A DNA stretch of 64,000 nt from the NCBI GenBank assembly GCA_951799425.1, contig OX637394.1, forward strand, positions 44,852,642 to 44,916,641, written 5' to 3'. This DNA comes from Ilex aquifolium. Lineage: Eukaryota > Streptophyta > Magnoliopsida > Aquifoliales > Aquifoliaceae. Below the pieces are notes generated by a model. It ran no database searches and had not been told where the DNA came from. It saw nothing but the letters and a program-made list of their open reading frames with translations. Shown piece after piece: positions 33,693 through 47,750 of the stretch; the stretch's first letter is position 1; each line of letters opens with the position of its first letter. Position numbers and translations under genes: made by a program.

Positions 33693-36600
33693 ACTATAAC
33701 ACTATTTTTATTTTGTTCTCAATCTAACCCAACAAAATTAAATTAACATTCAATTTCATGAAATTAATATTTAATTCATCAAATTAATATCAAATTAACA
33801 TTTAATTCATCTAATTAATATTCAATTCATCAAATTAATACTAAATCGACATTCAATTCATCCAATTACCACTCAATTTATCAAAATTAACATCCAAAAT
33901 AATCCAAAAAAAATTTAATTTATCAAATCAACACCAAACCAAAGTAATATGAAAATTAATCAAATAAACATTTAATTCATTAACTCAACTCTAAATTAAC
34001 ATTACATTTCATCTAATAAACATTCATTTAATAAAATTTTCGATGGTAATTTGATAAATTGAGTATTAATTTAATGCACTTGAATATAAATTAAATGAAT
34101 TGAATGTTAATTTTATGTTAATTTGATGAATTGAATATTAATTGGATGTGATTGAATGTTAAGTTGATGAATTAAATGTTTATTAGATGAAATTGAATGT
34201 TAATTTGTTATTTATTTAAAAAATTAAACGTTTATTGGATGAAATTGCACGTTATTTTGGTGTTAATTTGTTAAATCGAGGATTTTCGATGTTAATTTTA
34301 TGAATTAAATGTTACTTGAATGAATTTGAATATAAATTGGATGAGATTTAATGTTACGTTGATGAATTAAATGTTTATTAGGTAAAATTAAATGTTGATT
34401 TGAAGAATTGAATGTTAATTTGGTGTAAATTTGATGAATTGAGTATTAATTGCATGTTAGTTGTTGATTTAATAAATTGAGTATTTATTGGATGAGTTTG
34501 GATGTTAATTTGATGAATTATAATATCAAAAGGTTAAAAGTGTAATATCAAAGGGATAAAAGTGTAATATGATAGGAGAAGTAAGTGTAATTATACCCAT
34601 GTTCGGTCTACCATTCCTAGGACCGGTCTTAGTTTAAATTATATTTACACCCCTAAACTATAACACTATTTTTATTTTGCTCACAATCTAACCCAACACA
34701 ATTAAATTAACATTCAATTTCTTGAAATTAATATTTAATTCATCAAATTAATATCAAGTTAACATTTAATTCATCCAATTAATATTCAATTCATCAAATT
34801 AATACTAAATCGACATTCAATTCATCCAATTACCACTCAATTTATCAAAATTAACATCCAAAATAATCCAAAAAAAATTTAATTTATCAAATCAACACCA
34901 AACCAAAGCAATATGAAAATTAATCAAATAAACATTTAATTCATTAACTCAACTCTAAATTAACATTACATTTCATCTAATAAACATTCAATTAATAAAA
35001 TTAACATTTAAATTCAATTATAAACATTAAATTCATCCAATACATATTCATTCGTCAAATTAACACCAAATTTATGTTCAATTGATGAAATCAATAAAAA
35101 ATATATATTCAATTCATACAATTTATATTAATTTGGTGCTAATTTGATGAATTGAATGTTAATTTGGTATTAATTGATGAATTGAATATTAATTTGGTGT
35201 TAATTTAATGAATTGAATGTTTATTATACGAAACGAAATGTTAATTTATTGAATTGAATGTTAATTTGATGTTGATTTGATGAATTAAATGTTTATTCGA
35301 TAAATTTCTATATTACATTGGTGTTGGTTTGATAAATTGAATTTTATCAGATGATTTTTGGATGTTAATTTGATGAATTGAGTGTAAATTTGATGAATTT
35401 GACTATATATTGTATAATTTGAATGTTAATTTAGTATTTATTTGATAAATTAAAATTTTATTAGATGGAATTCAATGTTTGGTTAATTTGATGAATTAAA
35501 TGTTTATTAGGTAGAATTGAATGCGAATTTAATGAATTGAATATTAATTTTGTATTAATTTGATGAATTGAATGTTAGTTTGATGTTGATTTGAAGAATT
35601 GAAAGTTAATTTGGTGTTAATTTGATGAATTGAATGTTAAACAGTTAATTTAAATGTTAATTTAATGAATTGAGTGTTTATTATTCGAAATGAAATGTTA
35701 ATTTGTTAAATTGAATGTTAATTTAGTGTTGATTTGATGAATTAAATCTTTATTAGATATTTTGTATTTTAATTTGATGAATTGAATGTTAATTTAATGA
35801 ATTTAATATTAATTGGATGAATTGAATTTTAATTTGGTGTTAATATGATGAATTGAATGTTTATTTGATGAAATTGAATGTTTATTTGGTATAAATTTGA
35901 TGAATTAAATATTAAATGTTATTAGATGAAATTGAATGTTAATTTGTTGAATTGAATATTAATTTGATATTGATTTGATGAATTAAATGTTTATGGATGT
36001 AATTGTATGTTACTTTGATGTTGATTTGTTAAATTGAACCTTTATTGGATGATTTTCGATGCTAATTTGATAAATTGAGTGTTAATTTAATGAATTTGAA
36101 TATAAATTAGATGAATTGAATGTTAATTTTGTGTTAAATTGATGAATTGAATATTAATTGGATGTGATTGAATGTTAAGTTGATGAATTAAAGTTTATTA
36201 GATGAAATTGAATGTTGATTTGAAAAATTGAATGTTAATTTGTTATTTATTTGAAAAATTAAATATTTATTGGATGAAATTGAATGTTACGTTGATGAAT
36301 TAAATGTTTATTAGTTGAATTTTAATGTTAATTTAATGAATTAAATTTTTATTAGGTAAAATGAAATGTTGATTTGAAGAATTGAATGTTAATTTGGTGT
36401 AAATTTGATGAATTGAGTATTAATTGGATGAAATTACATGTTACTTTGATGTTGATTTAATAAATTGAATATTTATTGGATGATTTTGGATGCTAATTTG
36501 AGAAATTAAGTGTTGATTGAATGAAGTTGAATATAAATTGAATGAATTGAATCTTAATTTGGTGTTAATTTGATGAATTGAATATTAATTAGTTGAAATT

Positions 36601-37189
36601 GAATGTTAAGTTGATGAACTAAATGTTTATTAGTTGAATTTTAATGTTAATTTGATGAATTAATTGTCTATTAGGTAAAATTGAATGTTGATTTGAAGAA
36701 TTCAATGTTAATTTGATGTAAATTTGGTGAATATAATATTAATTGATTAAATTACATGTTATTTTGATGTCGATTTGATAAGTTCAATCATTTATTGGAT
36801 GATTTTGGATCTTAATTAAAGTCGTCTCAAACTATTTAAATACAAAATTGAATATTTTTGGGATAAAATTGATAAATTAATATTTTAGGAACCATCTATA
36901 CTAATAAGATAGAACCCAATTTGAATCTTTTCCCACTTTAAAATTAAATTAAATTTAAATTCATTTGGGAAAGCACAAGAACAGCTCAGAATCATTCTAA
37001 TTTTAATTCAACCGTCTAGATTTGATCTAATTTTTCCAATTTAATCTAATGGCCCACATGAATCTCAATATCCCGCCCAAATGAACCCCTACACGTTACT
37101 CACCCTGTAGTCTACCCAAACCCCTACACATTACCCACTCCTGCAGTCTACCCAAAAAAATCTTTGTTCACCAGTCATCTCTCTCTCCT

Positions 37190-37450
37190 CTGCCATGGCT
37201 CATGGCTCAACACAGTGGCAGACCCCTTACATCCTTAAAATCAAAAATCCCGCCCAAAGGAAGCCAACACCTACACCGCTACCCAGGCCCCTTACACCGC
37301 TACCCAGACCCCTATCACTTCTCTGCCATGGCTCAGCGGCAGCACACACCATTCACACCAACGTTCTCAGCGACAACACACACACCAGCGACGATCAGCG
37401 ACAGCTCAGCCCAGGTACCTCCCTCTCCCCCTCTCTTTCTCTGTTTTGAA
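37190..37450 (+). other. GC-richer gene-like island in the Helitron
   Basis: Pro/Thr-codon-rich sequence with two ccatggctca motifs (37193 and 37327) and a pyrimidine-rich end (ccctctccccctctctttct). It could be a captured 5' exon. No family is recognised, and overlapping open frames in two phases make a coding claim unsafe. Confidence 0.3.
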
Positions 37451-38547
37451 ACACTCCCATGGAAGGTTTTTGGAGGTTGGTTGAAGCTTTGGTGTGGTCT
37501 TTAATGGAGAAAGTAAGCTTTGGTGTGGTCTTAGGTGGTCAGATTCGTGGGTCAGTCCCATCGGGTCTCTTCACTCACCCGTAGACTCAGTGGGTGAGTT
37601 AAATAAATATTCCACAAACACAAAGCTCTCACACCCTTAAAGAAAAAAAAACCTTAAAGGACACCTATACAATCTGGGCATGAAAACCCATGAACCCGGG
37701 TAAAGAGATGTTTGTGGAATATTTATTTGTTGTATATTTGTTTGTGGACAAAGCTTTGTATTTGTTGTATATTTATTCACAAACCATGTAACTTTGAGGC
37801 TGAGTAAGCAGAATCGTAGTTAAAAATAATTAACTACTGAACTATTTTTTTTTTTTCGGAAGGTAACTACTGAACTATTTTTCTTTAGACTGAACTTGCA
37901 CTTTTTATGGCTCCACTTGAGTTTTTCACCATAATGGAACATTAAGATTTTGTACATTCTTAATGATTAAAAAGAATGAAAAAGACTTAGTTCACAATTC
38001 TTTGAACAGTGTGATTTGTACAAACAGCCTGTATTTGTTGCAATAAATTTGTATTTCATGTGATTTGTTGCAATAATTTTGTTAGAGTTAGATTTGTATT
38101 TGTTGTATAATCGCACAATCATGCATAACACGCACGCACACACATTCAAACATACCCAGCACACATTTTGGTGTATTCACAATTGGGTTAATTTCATAAT
38201 TTGGTTTTTTTTTCCATAACTTGAGTGTTTTGAATGATTTTATAATTAGGGTGATTTATCAATTTGGGTGTTTTCATAATTGGGGTGATTTCATAATTTG
38301 AGTTTTTTTTTTGCATAATTTGTGTGCTTTAAATTAAATGAATGTTATAGTTGTTAGTGTTATTTTCATTGGATGTTTGATTTGATTCACCACCACCACA
38401 CACACACACACACACACACAACACAGCTTCTTTTTCTTTACAAACACAATAAAGATTTGATTTTGTTTTATTGTAGTCTGATATTTTTTTGGTAAATTTT
38501 GTAGTAAATTTTATTGAAATTGAAACTGGAGATTTGGAGTAATTGAA

Positions 38548-38930
38548 ATGGAAGCCACCAGCCACCAACCACAACCACCACATGTTCAATACAAATTCTC
38601 ATTGGCCACCACAGGTACTCCCCTTCCACCCCCTTCTTCTTTTGGTTCATTAAACTAACATCATTGGCCAAGTTCAAATGCTTTCTAATTCCTTACCACC
38701 GGTTAGAATTTTAAAATTCATAATATTCTGGAGCTTATGGATTTTTTGGTTATATTTCGGGCAAAGTTTCGAAAAGTTGTTTTTTGGTATTAGAAAACAA
38801 TGAAAGTGTTTCGATGTATATTACTGTGTATGAAAGTGTTTTGAGTTTTCTACTTGAGGTTGTAGAAAAAAAAATGGTTTACATGTTTTTTGTTCTAGAT
38901 CGCAATCAGGGCTATCTGGCTATGACAAGG
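38548..38930 (+). pseudogene. captured two-exon gene start in the Helitron, family not recognised
   Basis: An ATG at 38548 opens MEATSHQPQPPHVQYKFSLA up to a donor (acag|gtactc) at 38614. A second piece, 38899-38930, follows ttgttctag, keeps the frame (DRNQGYLAMTR) and ends before gtacct. The two exons sum to a whole number of codons. I cannot name the parent gene. Confidence 0.45.
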
Positions 38931-41900
38931 GTACCTCTTGATCAAGTTCTTTATTTATTAAAATGCTAAAGTTATTCAGATGTGGCTCATAAAACTAAAC
39001 TAACTATTTCATTCATACGATTCGAGCATACTATTGTTATTAAGAAATGAAAAGATTGCCAAAGGTACCTCTTGATTCATAGATTTCCTCTTTATTGCTC
39101 TAGATAAACTCCGTTTTATTTAGCTTTATTTGTAGACAAATGTAATAGAATAGCTTAGTTTATATGGTCTTATGCAATTGAATGTTGATATCTCTGGGTT
39201 GGTTTCAGCTAAGATCTCATTAAATTGTGGAGAATTAATTTGAATTTGATGAATTGGGTGTAGTAGTGAAATAGGTTTGTGATTTTGACTTAGTTTGAAT
39301 AAAAGGTTGATTCTTTTGTACCAAATTGAAGTATAAGAGTCACAGTTGCTTGGTAAAAGTAAGTTGCCTTTTGGAGTATTTTCGAGTATATGTTGAACTG
39401 AGTTTTTTATCTTTGAATAACTATAGATTGTATGTTTGATTTGAAGTAGTTGGATTCCTTATGGACTCATGCACGCTAAAAATGGACATGTCTAGAGTGT
39501 GAATGAACCATCCGTCGATAGTAAGTAGTGGTTTTAATTTTGCCTAGGAGGCAATGGATTATAAAAATTTAAGGAGGACATTCCGGTCCCATTATTTGAG
39601 GACATTTTGTTAAAAAAAATTTAAAGAATGATGGGCCCTAATTTTTTATACAGTGACTTGGAAGTGATGTTTTTGTCATACATATGGTTGTTGTGTAAAT
39701 GATTTTAATGAAATTTGTTCGATGAATTAGGACCAAGTTTGATGTCAGCTTCCTTGGGGCTACTTTGCAATGAGTTAGAGTTGGCTAAGAATGAGATGGA
39801 GTATAGGTGGATTTTTTTGCAAAAGTGTATTTAACTCTACTATTTGATTCGAAGAAATTCTTATTGCTTGCTATTCTAATGTCAGTATGCATTGTGTATT
39901 TCTCTTCTACTCTTTGGTATTCATAATATTGTTTTTGTAACTCCATCAATGCGAATTTATTTACGAAATTATTCTTGAAGTTTGGTTTTTTTTATATTTG
40001 TTATTTCAAGAGTTTGTGTTGTCTTTTGACAAAAAAATAAGTATTTACACAAGTTAGTATTTTTTTGAGGTCCTATTTTTTGGGGACATTTTGTTAAAAT
40101 TTTTCAAAGAATGGTGGGAGCATAAGCTAATTTTTTATTATTTGGAACATAGATGAAGTGGGTCGCATGATGAGTTGTTACATGGGAATGATTTTAGGAT
40201 GATGTTTGTTTTAGATTTTTAAAGACAAACAGGAAAAAAAAAAAAAAAAATCAAGTTAACATGTGATTCCTGTAGTATGAATCCTTTAAAGCCAACATTT
40301 TTTATTTTTGGCTTATGCATTATCCTTCATATGCTCCCTCTTAAAATGTTTCCTTCATGTGCTTCCTCTTAACATGTTTTTGTGATTGATTGTTAGTGAA
40401 TAATGAAAGTTTGAGGTTGTGTTTGAATGTACTACAAAAATAGAGCTTGCTTTGGAGCTATTAATGTAAATTTACTCATATTCCTTACTACAATGAGGCT
40501 GATCTCTTCACCTACAACATGAGTCTGATCTCTAATTTTACTTTCTTGCTCATTAATGCATGAGTCTGATCTCTTCTCTTTGTCTCTATCTCTCTTTTCT
40601 CACTCAGCCTTGATCGTGATGGAGCCACAATCAATGAAGCAGCGACCCACCATTGAGTAACCCCTCACTAACATGCCCAAATTTAGGTATCCTTTTCTCC
40701 TTCTCCCGTTTTTCCTCTCTCTATGTTCATTTCTGTCTCTCCGTCACTTTTTCTTCATCTCCAACACACACACACACACATAACACAGTACATGTACGCA
40801 TGTACAACACACACTTACAATACACACACAAAACACACAGCGCGGACACACAATATACGCAAAAAGACACAGAAAACTTGATAATTGAAATTTATTTTGA
40901 ATATATTTGAAATTAAATTTTAGTAACTTTGGGCGGAAATTGATACTTTGCTAAACTTTTGGTGTTAAATTTGATATATTTAGTTGATTTAATTGGTTGA
41001 ATGAGTTCATTTGGTCCATGATTAGATGAGTTTCTTTGGTGCTTGATTAGTGATAAAATTTGATATTACGTTGATTTAATGGGATTTTAGGTTTTTATCT
41101 TTAAATATTTATATTAAGTTTCTTTGGTACAATAACAGCAAAATTAGTTTTTTACATATGGTATGGAAGTTGCATTTTGCATTTCAAATTATTGCATTTG
41201 AGATTTTTCAATTGATTCCTATTTTTTTAATTACCGTTCACACAAACATCTACAAGCACAACACTTACACACATTGACTCTGCAACTCACTGAATAACAG
41301 CACTTACAACACACGCGTAGTCGCGTGTATGTGGAAGCAGGCTTGGGGTTTTATGTAGTTGATTTTTGTTTGAGAAAATAAAATTGATTTTTTTTTCCAG
41401 GTATGTATGGAGGCATGCTTGGGGTTATTTTCCAGTGAAGTTGTATGTAGATAACATTCAAGCCTTTAAATCTCCATTAGGCTTACAGTAGCCCATTTTC
41501 ATCCATTTCTTTCCTTTCGAAATTATGGATTGTTTTTTTATCTATTTCTTTCTTTTTTTGGGGGATCATGGATTAGTTTTCTATTTTTTTTTTCAACAGA
41601 TTGTTGCGTAAAGTATTGGATAAATGTTGTAGACCTTTAATTCTATGGTGGGAGTTGTTATACTCACTTTAGATTGAAATCTTGGGATTTTTTATTTATT
41701 GTGCATGTGTGTAAAGATGCAATTTTTTTTTGAAAAAAGCATGGTGATGAAGTTAGTTGCATATCGTTATGGTGGATACGTGGTTGCGTTTGTTGGTAAA
41801 TGGTTGTGTTATGCAAAATTGTGGCGTGATAGTGAGACATTTGGTAGCCTTTTTGCGTATGAAAATAAATTGTATACAAGTTGAAAATTTTCTGGGTCCC

Positions 41901-42677
41901 ATTTTCAGGAGAAATTCTAGCCAAATTTTTTTAAAATATATTAAACTCTTAACTTTTTGTCCAATGAATTTCTAACTCTTGCCAATTGTTATTTTTGGTT
42001 ACACAGTATCTTTAGGCACATACACAAGATTAATTGAACCAATTATCTTGATTTGTTTTAGTTTTGTTTGGATTTTTTACTTTTGTTGTAGTAATTTTTA
42101 TATGGGAGTCGATATGGACGTTAATTAAATGAGTGCATTTGAAATTGCCGGTTGGATTTGATATATGCAAATCAATATGGATAAGGTTGACCTTTATTTT
42201 ATTGTTGATATTACTACGTTGCGGTAGTTGATGAATTGTTTTGTTAAGATAGAATTAGGGAGTGATATTGAATCTGATAAATGAATTGGGTCATATTTTC
42301 TTTAAATTCATATGTTTCTTACTAATAAGCATATTCGATAAATTATGTACACAGGTTGCTATTTTTTTTTTTTTTTTTTGTGTTATGTTTTTAAAGCAAA
42401 TTTTGTCAATTTTTTTTTATATTGATTGTGGGTCTATATTGATTTAAAATGGTGTAACTAAAAAAAAAAATTATTCAAAATATTTGTATGTTGTTGAAAA
42501 TTTTTGTATTACATGATTAGTACTCGATTTTGTGTTACACAATGTCTTCAGTTACTGGTTTTGTAAAAAAAAAATTTAAAAAAAAAGTGGTGGTTGTGAT
42601 TTGATATAATGGGCTTGATTCTTTGAGGAGCTCGATTTTTATATTGTACCGTGCCTTTAGGCACGGATTATTACTAG

Positions 42678-45600
42678 TAAATATATATAACTTTGAGGAT
42701 AAAAGTGTAATTAACTTTTTTTTTTTATATTAGGGCAGGCCCTTGGAAGCCACGATCGGTCGTAGCCTAGAAATGAAGACTTACACTTTCATCCCTAAAA
42801 TTATCCATATTTATTAATTTGATTCTTAAAATATTAATTTTTTAATTTAATCTTTAAAATATTTAGTTTTGTGTTCAAATAGTCCCAGATAAACTTTTAA
42901 CATGCAAAATCATCCAATAAAATAATCTAATTAATATTCAACTCATTAAATTTACACTAAATTAACATTCAACTCTTCAAATCAAATTCAACTTCATCTA
43001 ATAAACATTTAATTCATCAAATTAATATTCAAATTCAGTTATTTATTAATAAATTACATTTACACCACTGAAATATAACAATGTTTATTTATTCATTTAT
43101 TTTGGAGGTCCACAATAACCTTATCTCTCTACTCTCTTCCCACCTTTTTTTGTCATTCCCGCCTTTTTCTTCTTTTCCCGCCCAAATCACTCCTCTTCCC
43201 TCCATCCCTTTACTGGTACATATACTTGTTTGAAAATAAAAAATATTTTTGTGATGCAAAGTATTTTTCAAAATTAACACTAAATCGACATTCAATTAAT
43301 AAAATTAACATTTAAATTCAACTATTAATATTAAATTCATCCAATACATATTCATTCGTCAAATTAACACCAAATTTATGTTCAATTGATGAAATCAATA
43401 CCAAATATATATTCAATTTATACTTTTTTATATTAATTTGGTGTTAGTTTGATGAATTGAATGTTAATTTAGTATTGATTTGATGAATTGAAGGTCAATT
43501 TGGTGTTAATTTGTTTAATTGAATGTTAATTTGATGTTGATTTGATGAATTAAATGTTTATTCGATAAATTTCTATATTACATTGGTGTTGGTTTGATAA
43601 ATTGAATTTTATCAGATGATTTTGGATGTTAATTTGATGAATTGAGTTTTAATTTGATGATTTTGAATATAAATTCGATGAATTGAATGTTAATTTAGTA
43701 TTAATTTGATTAATTTAATATTTATTTGATGAAATTGAATGTTAAGTTAATTTGATGAATTAATTATTTATTAGATGGAATTGAATGTGAGTTTGATGAA
43801 TTGAGTATTAATGTTGTGTTAATTTTATGAATTCAAAGTTAATTTAGTGTTAATTTGAAGAAGTGAATATTAATTTGGTGATAATTTGATGAATTGAATA
43901 TTAATTGGATGAAATTGAATCTTAATTTGATGAATTTAATTTTAAATAGTTAATTTCAATGTTAATTTTATGAACATAATGTTTATTATACAAAATGGAA
44001 TGTTAATTTGTTGAATTGAATGCTAATTTAGTGTTTTTTTTATGATTTAAATATTTATTCAATGAATTTTTATATTACATTGGTGTTGGTTTAATAAATT
44101 GATTTTTTATTAGGTATTTTGGATGTTAATTTGATGAATTGAGTGTAAATTGGATGAATTTGAATATATATTTGATAAATTGAATGTTAATTTAATGTTA
44201 ATTTGATAAATTTAAATTTTATTTGATGGAATTGAATGTTAGGTTAATTTGATGAATTAAATGTTTATTAGATAGAATTGAATGTGAATTTAATGAATTG
44301 AATATTCATTTTGTATTAATTTGATGAATTGAATGTGAATTTAATGAATTGAATATTAATTTTGTATTAATTTGATGAATTGAATGTTAGTTTGATGTTG
44401 ATTTGAAGAATTGAAAGTTAATTTGGTGTTAATTCGATGAATTGAATGTTAAATAGTTAATTTAAATGTTAATTTAATGAATTAAATGTTTATTATTCGA
44501 AATTAAATGTTTATTATTCGAAATGAAATGTTAATTTGTTAAATTGATTGTTAATTTGGTATTGATTTGATGAATTAAATCTTTATTAGATGATTTTATA
44601 ATTTAATTTGATGAATTGAATGTTAATTTAATGAATTAAATATTAATTTGATGACTTGAATTTTAATTTGGTGTTAATATGATGATTTGAATGTTTATTT
44701 GATGAAATTGAATGTTAAGTTGATGAATTAAATGTTTATTAGATGAAATTGAATGTTGATTTGAAGAATGAAATATTAATTTGTTATTTATTTGAATAAT
44801 TAAACGTTTATTGGATGAAATTGCACGTTACTTTGGTGTTAATTTGTTAAATCGAGAATTTTCGATATTAATTTTATGAATTGAATGTTACTTGAATGAA
44901 TTTGAATATAAATTGGATGAGATTGAATGTTACGTTGATGAATTAAATGTTTATTAGGTAAAATTAAATGTTGATTTGAAGAATTGAATGTTAATTTGGT
45001 GTAAATTTGATGAATTGAGTATTAATTGTATGTTACTTGTTGATTTAATAAATTGAGTATTTATTGGATGAGTTTGGATGTTAATTTGATGAATTATAAT
45101 ATCAAAAGGTTAAAAGTGTAATATCAAAGGGATAAAAGTGTAATATGATAGGAAAAATAAGTGTAATTATGCACACGATCGGTCCACCATTCCTAGGACC
45201 GGTCTTAGTTTAAATTATATTTACACCTCTAAACTATAACACTATTTTTATTTTGTTCCCAATCTAACCCAACACAATTAAATTAACATTCAATTTCATG
45301 AAATTAATATTTAATTCATCAAATTAATATAAAATTAACATTTAATTCATCTAATTAATATTCAATTCATCAAATTAATACTAAATCGACATTCAATTCA
45401 TCCAATTACCACTCAATTTATCAAAATTAACATCCAAAATAATCCAAAAAAAATTTAATTTATCAAATCAACACCAAACCAAAGTAATATGAAAATTAAT
45501 CAAATAAACATTTAATTCATTAACTTAACTCTAAATTAACATTACATTTCATCTAATAAACATTCAATTAATAAATAAACGATGGTAATTTGATAAATTG

Positions 45601-46613
45601 AGTGTATATTTAATGCACTTGAATATAAATTAAATGAATTGAATGTTAATTTTATGTTAATTTGATGAATTGAATATTAATTGGATGTGATTGAATGTTA
45701 AGTTGATGAATTAAATGTTTATTAGATGAAATTGAATGTTGATTTGAAGAATTGAATGTTAATTTGTTATTTATTTGAAAAATTAAACGTTTATTGGATG
45801 AAATTGCACGTTACTTTGGTGTTAATTTGTTAAATCGAGGATTTTCGATGTAAATTTTATGAATTGAATGTTACTTGAATGAATTTGAATATAAATTGGA
45901 TGAGATTGAATGTTACGTTGATGAATTAAATGTTTATTACGTAAAATTAAATGTTGATTTGAAGAATTGAATGTTAATTTGGTGTAAATTTGATGAATTG
46001 AGTATTAATTGCATGTTACTTGTTGATTTAACAAATTGAGTATTTATTGGATGAGTTTGGATGTTAATTTGATGAATTATAATATCAAAAGTTAAAAGTG
46101 TAATATCAAAGGGATAAAAGTGTAATATTATAGGAGAAGTAAGTGTAATTATACACACGATCGGTCTACCATTCCTATGATCGGTCTTAGTTTAAATTAT
46201 ATTTACACCCCTAAACTATAACACTATTTTTATTTTGTTCCCAATCTAACCCAACACAATTAAATTAACATTCAATTTTATGAAATTAATATTTAATTCA
46301 TCAAATTAATATCAAATTAACATTTAATTCATCAAATTAATATTCAATTCATCAAATTAATACTAAATCGACATTCAATTCATCCAATTACCACTCAATT
46401 TATCAAAATTAACATCCAAAATAATCCAAAAAAAAATTAATTTATCAAATCAACACCAAACCAAAGTAATATGAAAATTAATCAAATAAACATTTAATTC
46501 ATTAACTCAACTCTAAATTAACATTATATTTCATCTAATAAACATTCAATTAATAAAATTAACATTTAAATTCAACTATTAACATTAAATTCATCCAATA
46601 CATATTCATTGTC
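42678..46613. repeat. degenerate AT-rich tandem repeat complex, right block
   Basis: Same monomers and higher-order units as the left block, split from it by the Helitron. Reversed stretches are at about 42890-43060, 43265-43430, 45250-45575 and 46240-46610. The palindrome core occurs at 45181 and 46163, and a shorter relative (acgatcggtcg) near 42752. A gene-like pyrimidine-rich piece lies at about 43110-43215. The left edge of the second minisatellite interrupts a sequence that is continuous at 35040 and 43365 (catattcattcgtcaaatta). Confidence 0.85.
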
Positions 46614-47230
46614 AACAGTTGAACCCCAAGAGTTGGAACCTCCAAAAAAGTTGAAACCCTCCCCAGAACCTCTACCCAAACAGTTGGAACCCTTACCCAA
46701 AAAAGTTGGAACCTCTACCAAAATAGTTGGAACCCTTTCCCAAAAAAGTTGGAACCCCTACCCAAAAAAGTTGGAACCCCTCCCCCAAGAGTTGGAACCC
46801 CTACCCCCAACAGTTGGAACTCCTACCAAAAATGTTGGAACCCCTCCCCCCAACAGTTGGAACTCCTCCCCCAAAGAGTTGGAATTCCTCCCCAAGAGTT
46901 GGAACCTCTACCAAAAAAGTTAGAATTCCTCCCCAAGAGTTGGAACCTCTACCCAAAAAGTTGGAACCCTTACCCAAAAAAGTTAGACCGCTTATCCAAA
47001 AAAGTTGGAACCTCTACCCAAAAAAGTTGGAAATCATCCCTCCAAGAGTTGGAACTCTTACCCCCAACAGTTGGAACCGCTACACAAAAAGTTGGAACTT
47101 CTACCAAAAAAGTTGGAACCCTTCCCCCAAAAGTTGGAACCCCTCCCCAAAAAAGTTGGAACCCCTCCCCCAAGAGTTGGAACCCCTACCCCTAAGAGTT
47201 GGAACCCCTACCCTATAAAAGTTGGAACTA
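46614..47230 (+). repeat. 22-bp minisatellite array 2 (about 28 units)
   Basis: Same unit family and same orientation as 29163-30945, including the cccccaagag and cccccaacag variants. It is embedded in the AT repeat on both sides. All forward frames are open for the same reason as in array 1; these are not genes. Confidence 0.92.
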
Positions 47231-47750
47231 AATTGTATGTTTATTTTGATGTTGAGTTGTTAAATGAAACCTTTAAATGTTTAATTTAAACCTTTAAATT
47301 AAATCTTTAAAATCTCACCATGAAATCTCACATGATTTGATGAATTAAATGTTTATTGAATGAAATTGCATGTTATTTTGATGTTGACTTGTTAAATTAA
47401 ACCTTTATTGGATGATTTTCGATGGTAATTTGATAAATCGAGAAAAAAAAATATTTTTTGAAGGATTTTCCATGTTAATTTTATGAATTGAATGAATTTG
47501 AATATAAATTGGATGAGATTTAATGTTATTTATTGTTAATTTAATGAATTAAATGTCTATTAGGTAAAATTAAATGTTGATTTGAAGAATTGAATGTTAA
47601 TTTGATGTAAATTTGATGAATTGAGTATTAATTTGATGAAATTGCATGTTGCTTGTTCATTTAATAAATTGAATATTTATTGGATGATTTTGAATGTTAA
47701 TTTGATGAATTATAATATCAAAATGTTAAAAATGTAATATCAAAGGGATA
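47231..47750 (+). repeat. AT-rich repeat, right end of the complex
   Basis: Forward monomers continue to about 47750 (gatgaattataatatcaaa, aaagggataagg). Beyond that the sequence becomes unrelated. Confidence 0.75.

Larger units (their letters stand above)
30946..36894. repeat. degenerate AT-rich tandem repeat complex, left block
   Basis: Built from variants of a roughly 20-bp monomer (gatgaattgaatgttaattt) with interspersed ttggtgttaa and gtttattagatgaaa. Orientation flips: forward to about 33720, reversed at about 33725-34025, forward to about 34680, reversed to about 35110, forward to about 36840. Higher-order units of nearly 1 kb recur (for example 33290-34030 and 34250-35000), each containing the palindrome listed separately. 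No coding sequence is seen apart from a spliced-gene-like insert at 31240-31460 and 32700-33115. Confidence 0.88.
36895..42677 (+). mobile_element. non-autonomous Helitron (5.8 kb) inserted in the AT repeat complex
   Basis: It starts TCTATACTAATAAGATAG after an A (36894). It ends with the hairpin CCGTGCC-ttta-GGCACGG (42648-42665), attattaCTAG (42674-42677) and T. No Rep/helicase is visible. The interior is AT-rich with several exon-like islands, (CA)n runs at about 38397-38422 and 40762-40781, and two imperfect internal copies of a gaggacattttgttaaaa segment (about 39598 and 40080). Confidence 0.82.

Noticed and set aside
46609..47289. Open frames of 67-163 codons in the second minisatellite
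   Set aside because: Same repeat artefact as the first array.
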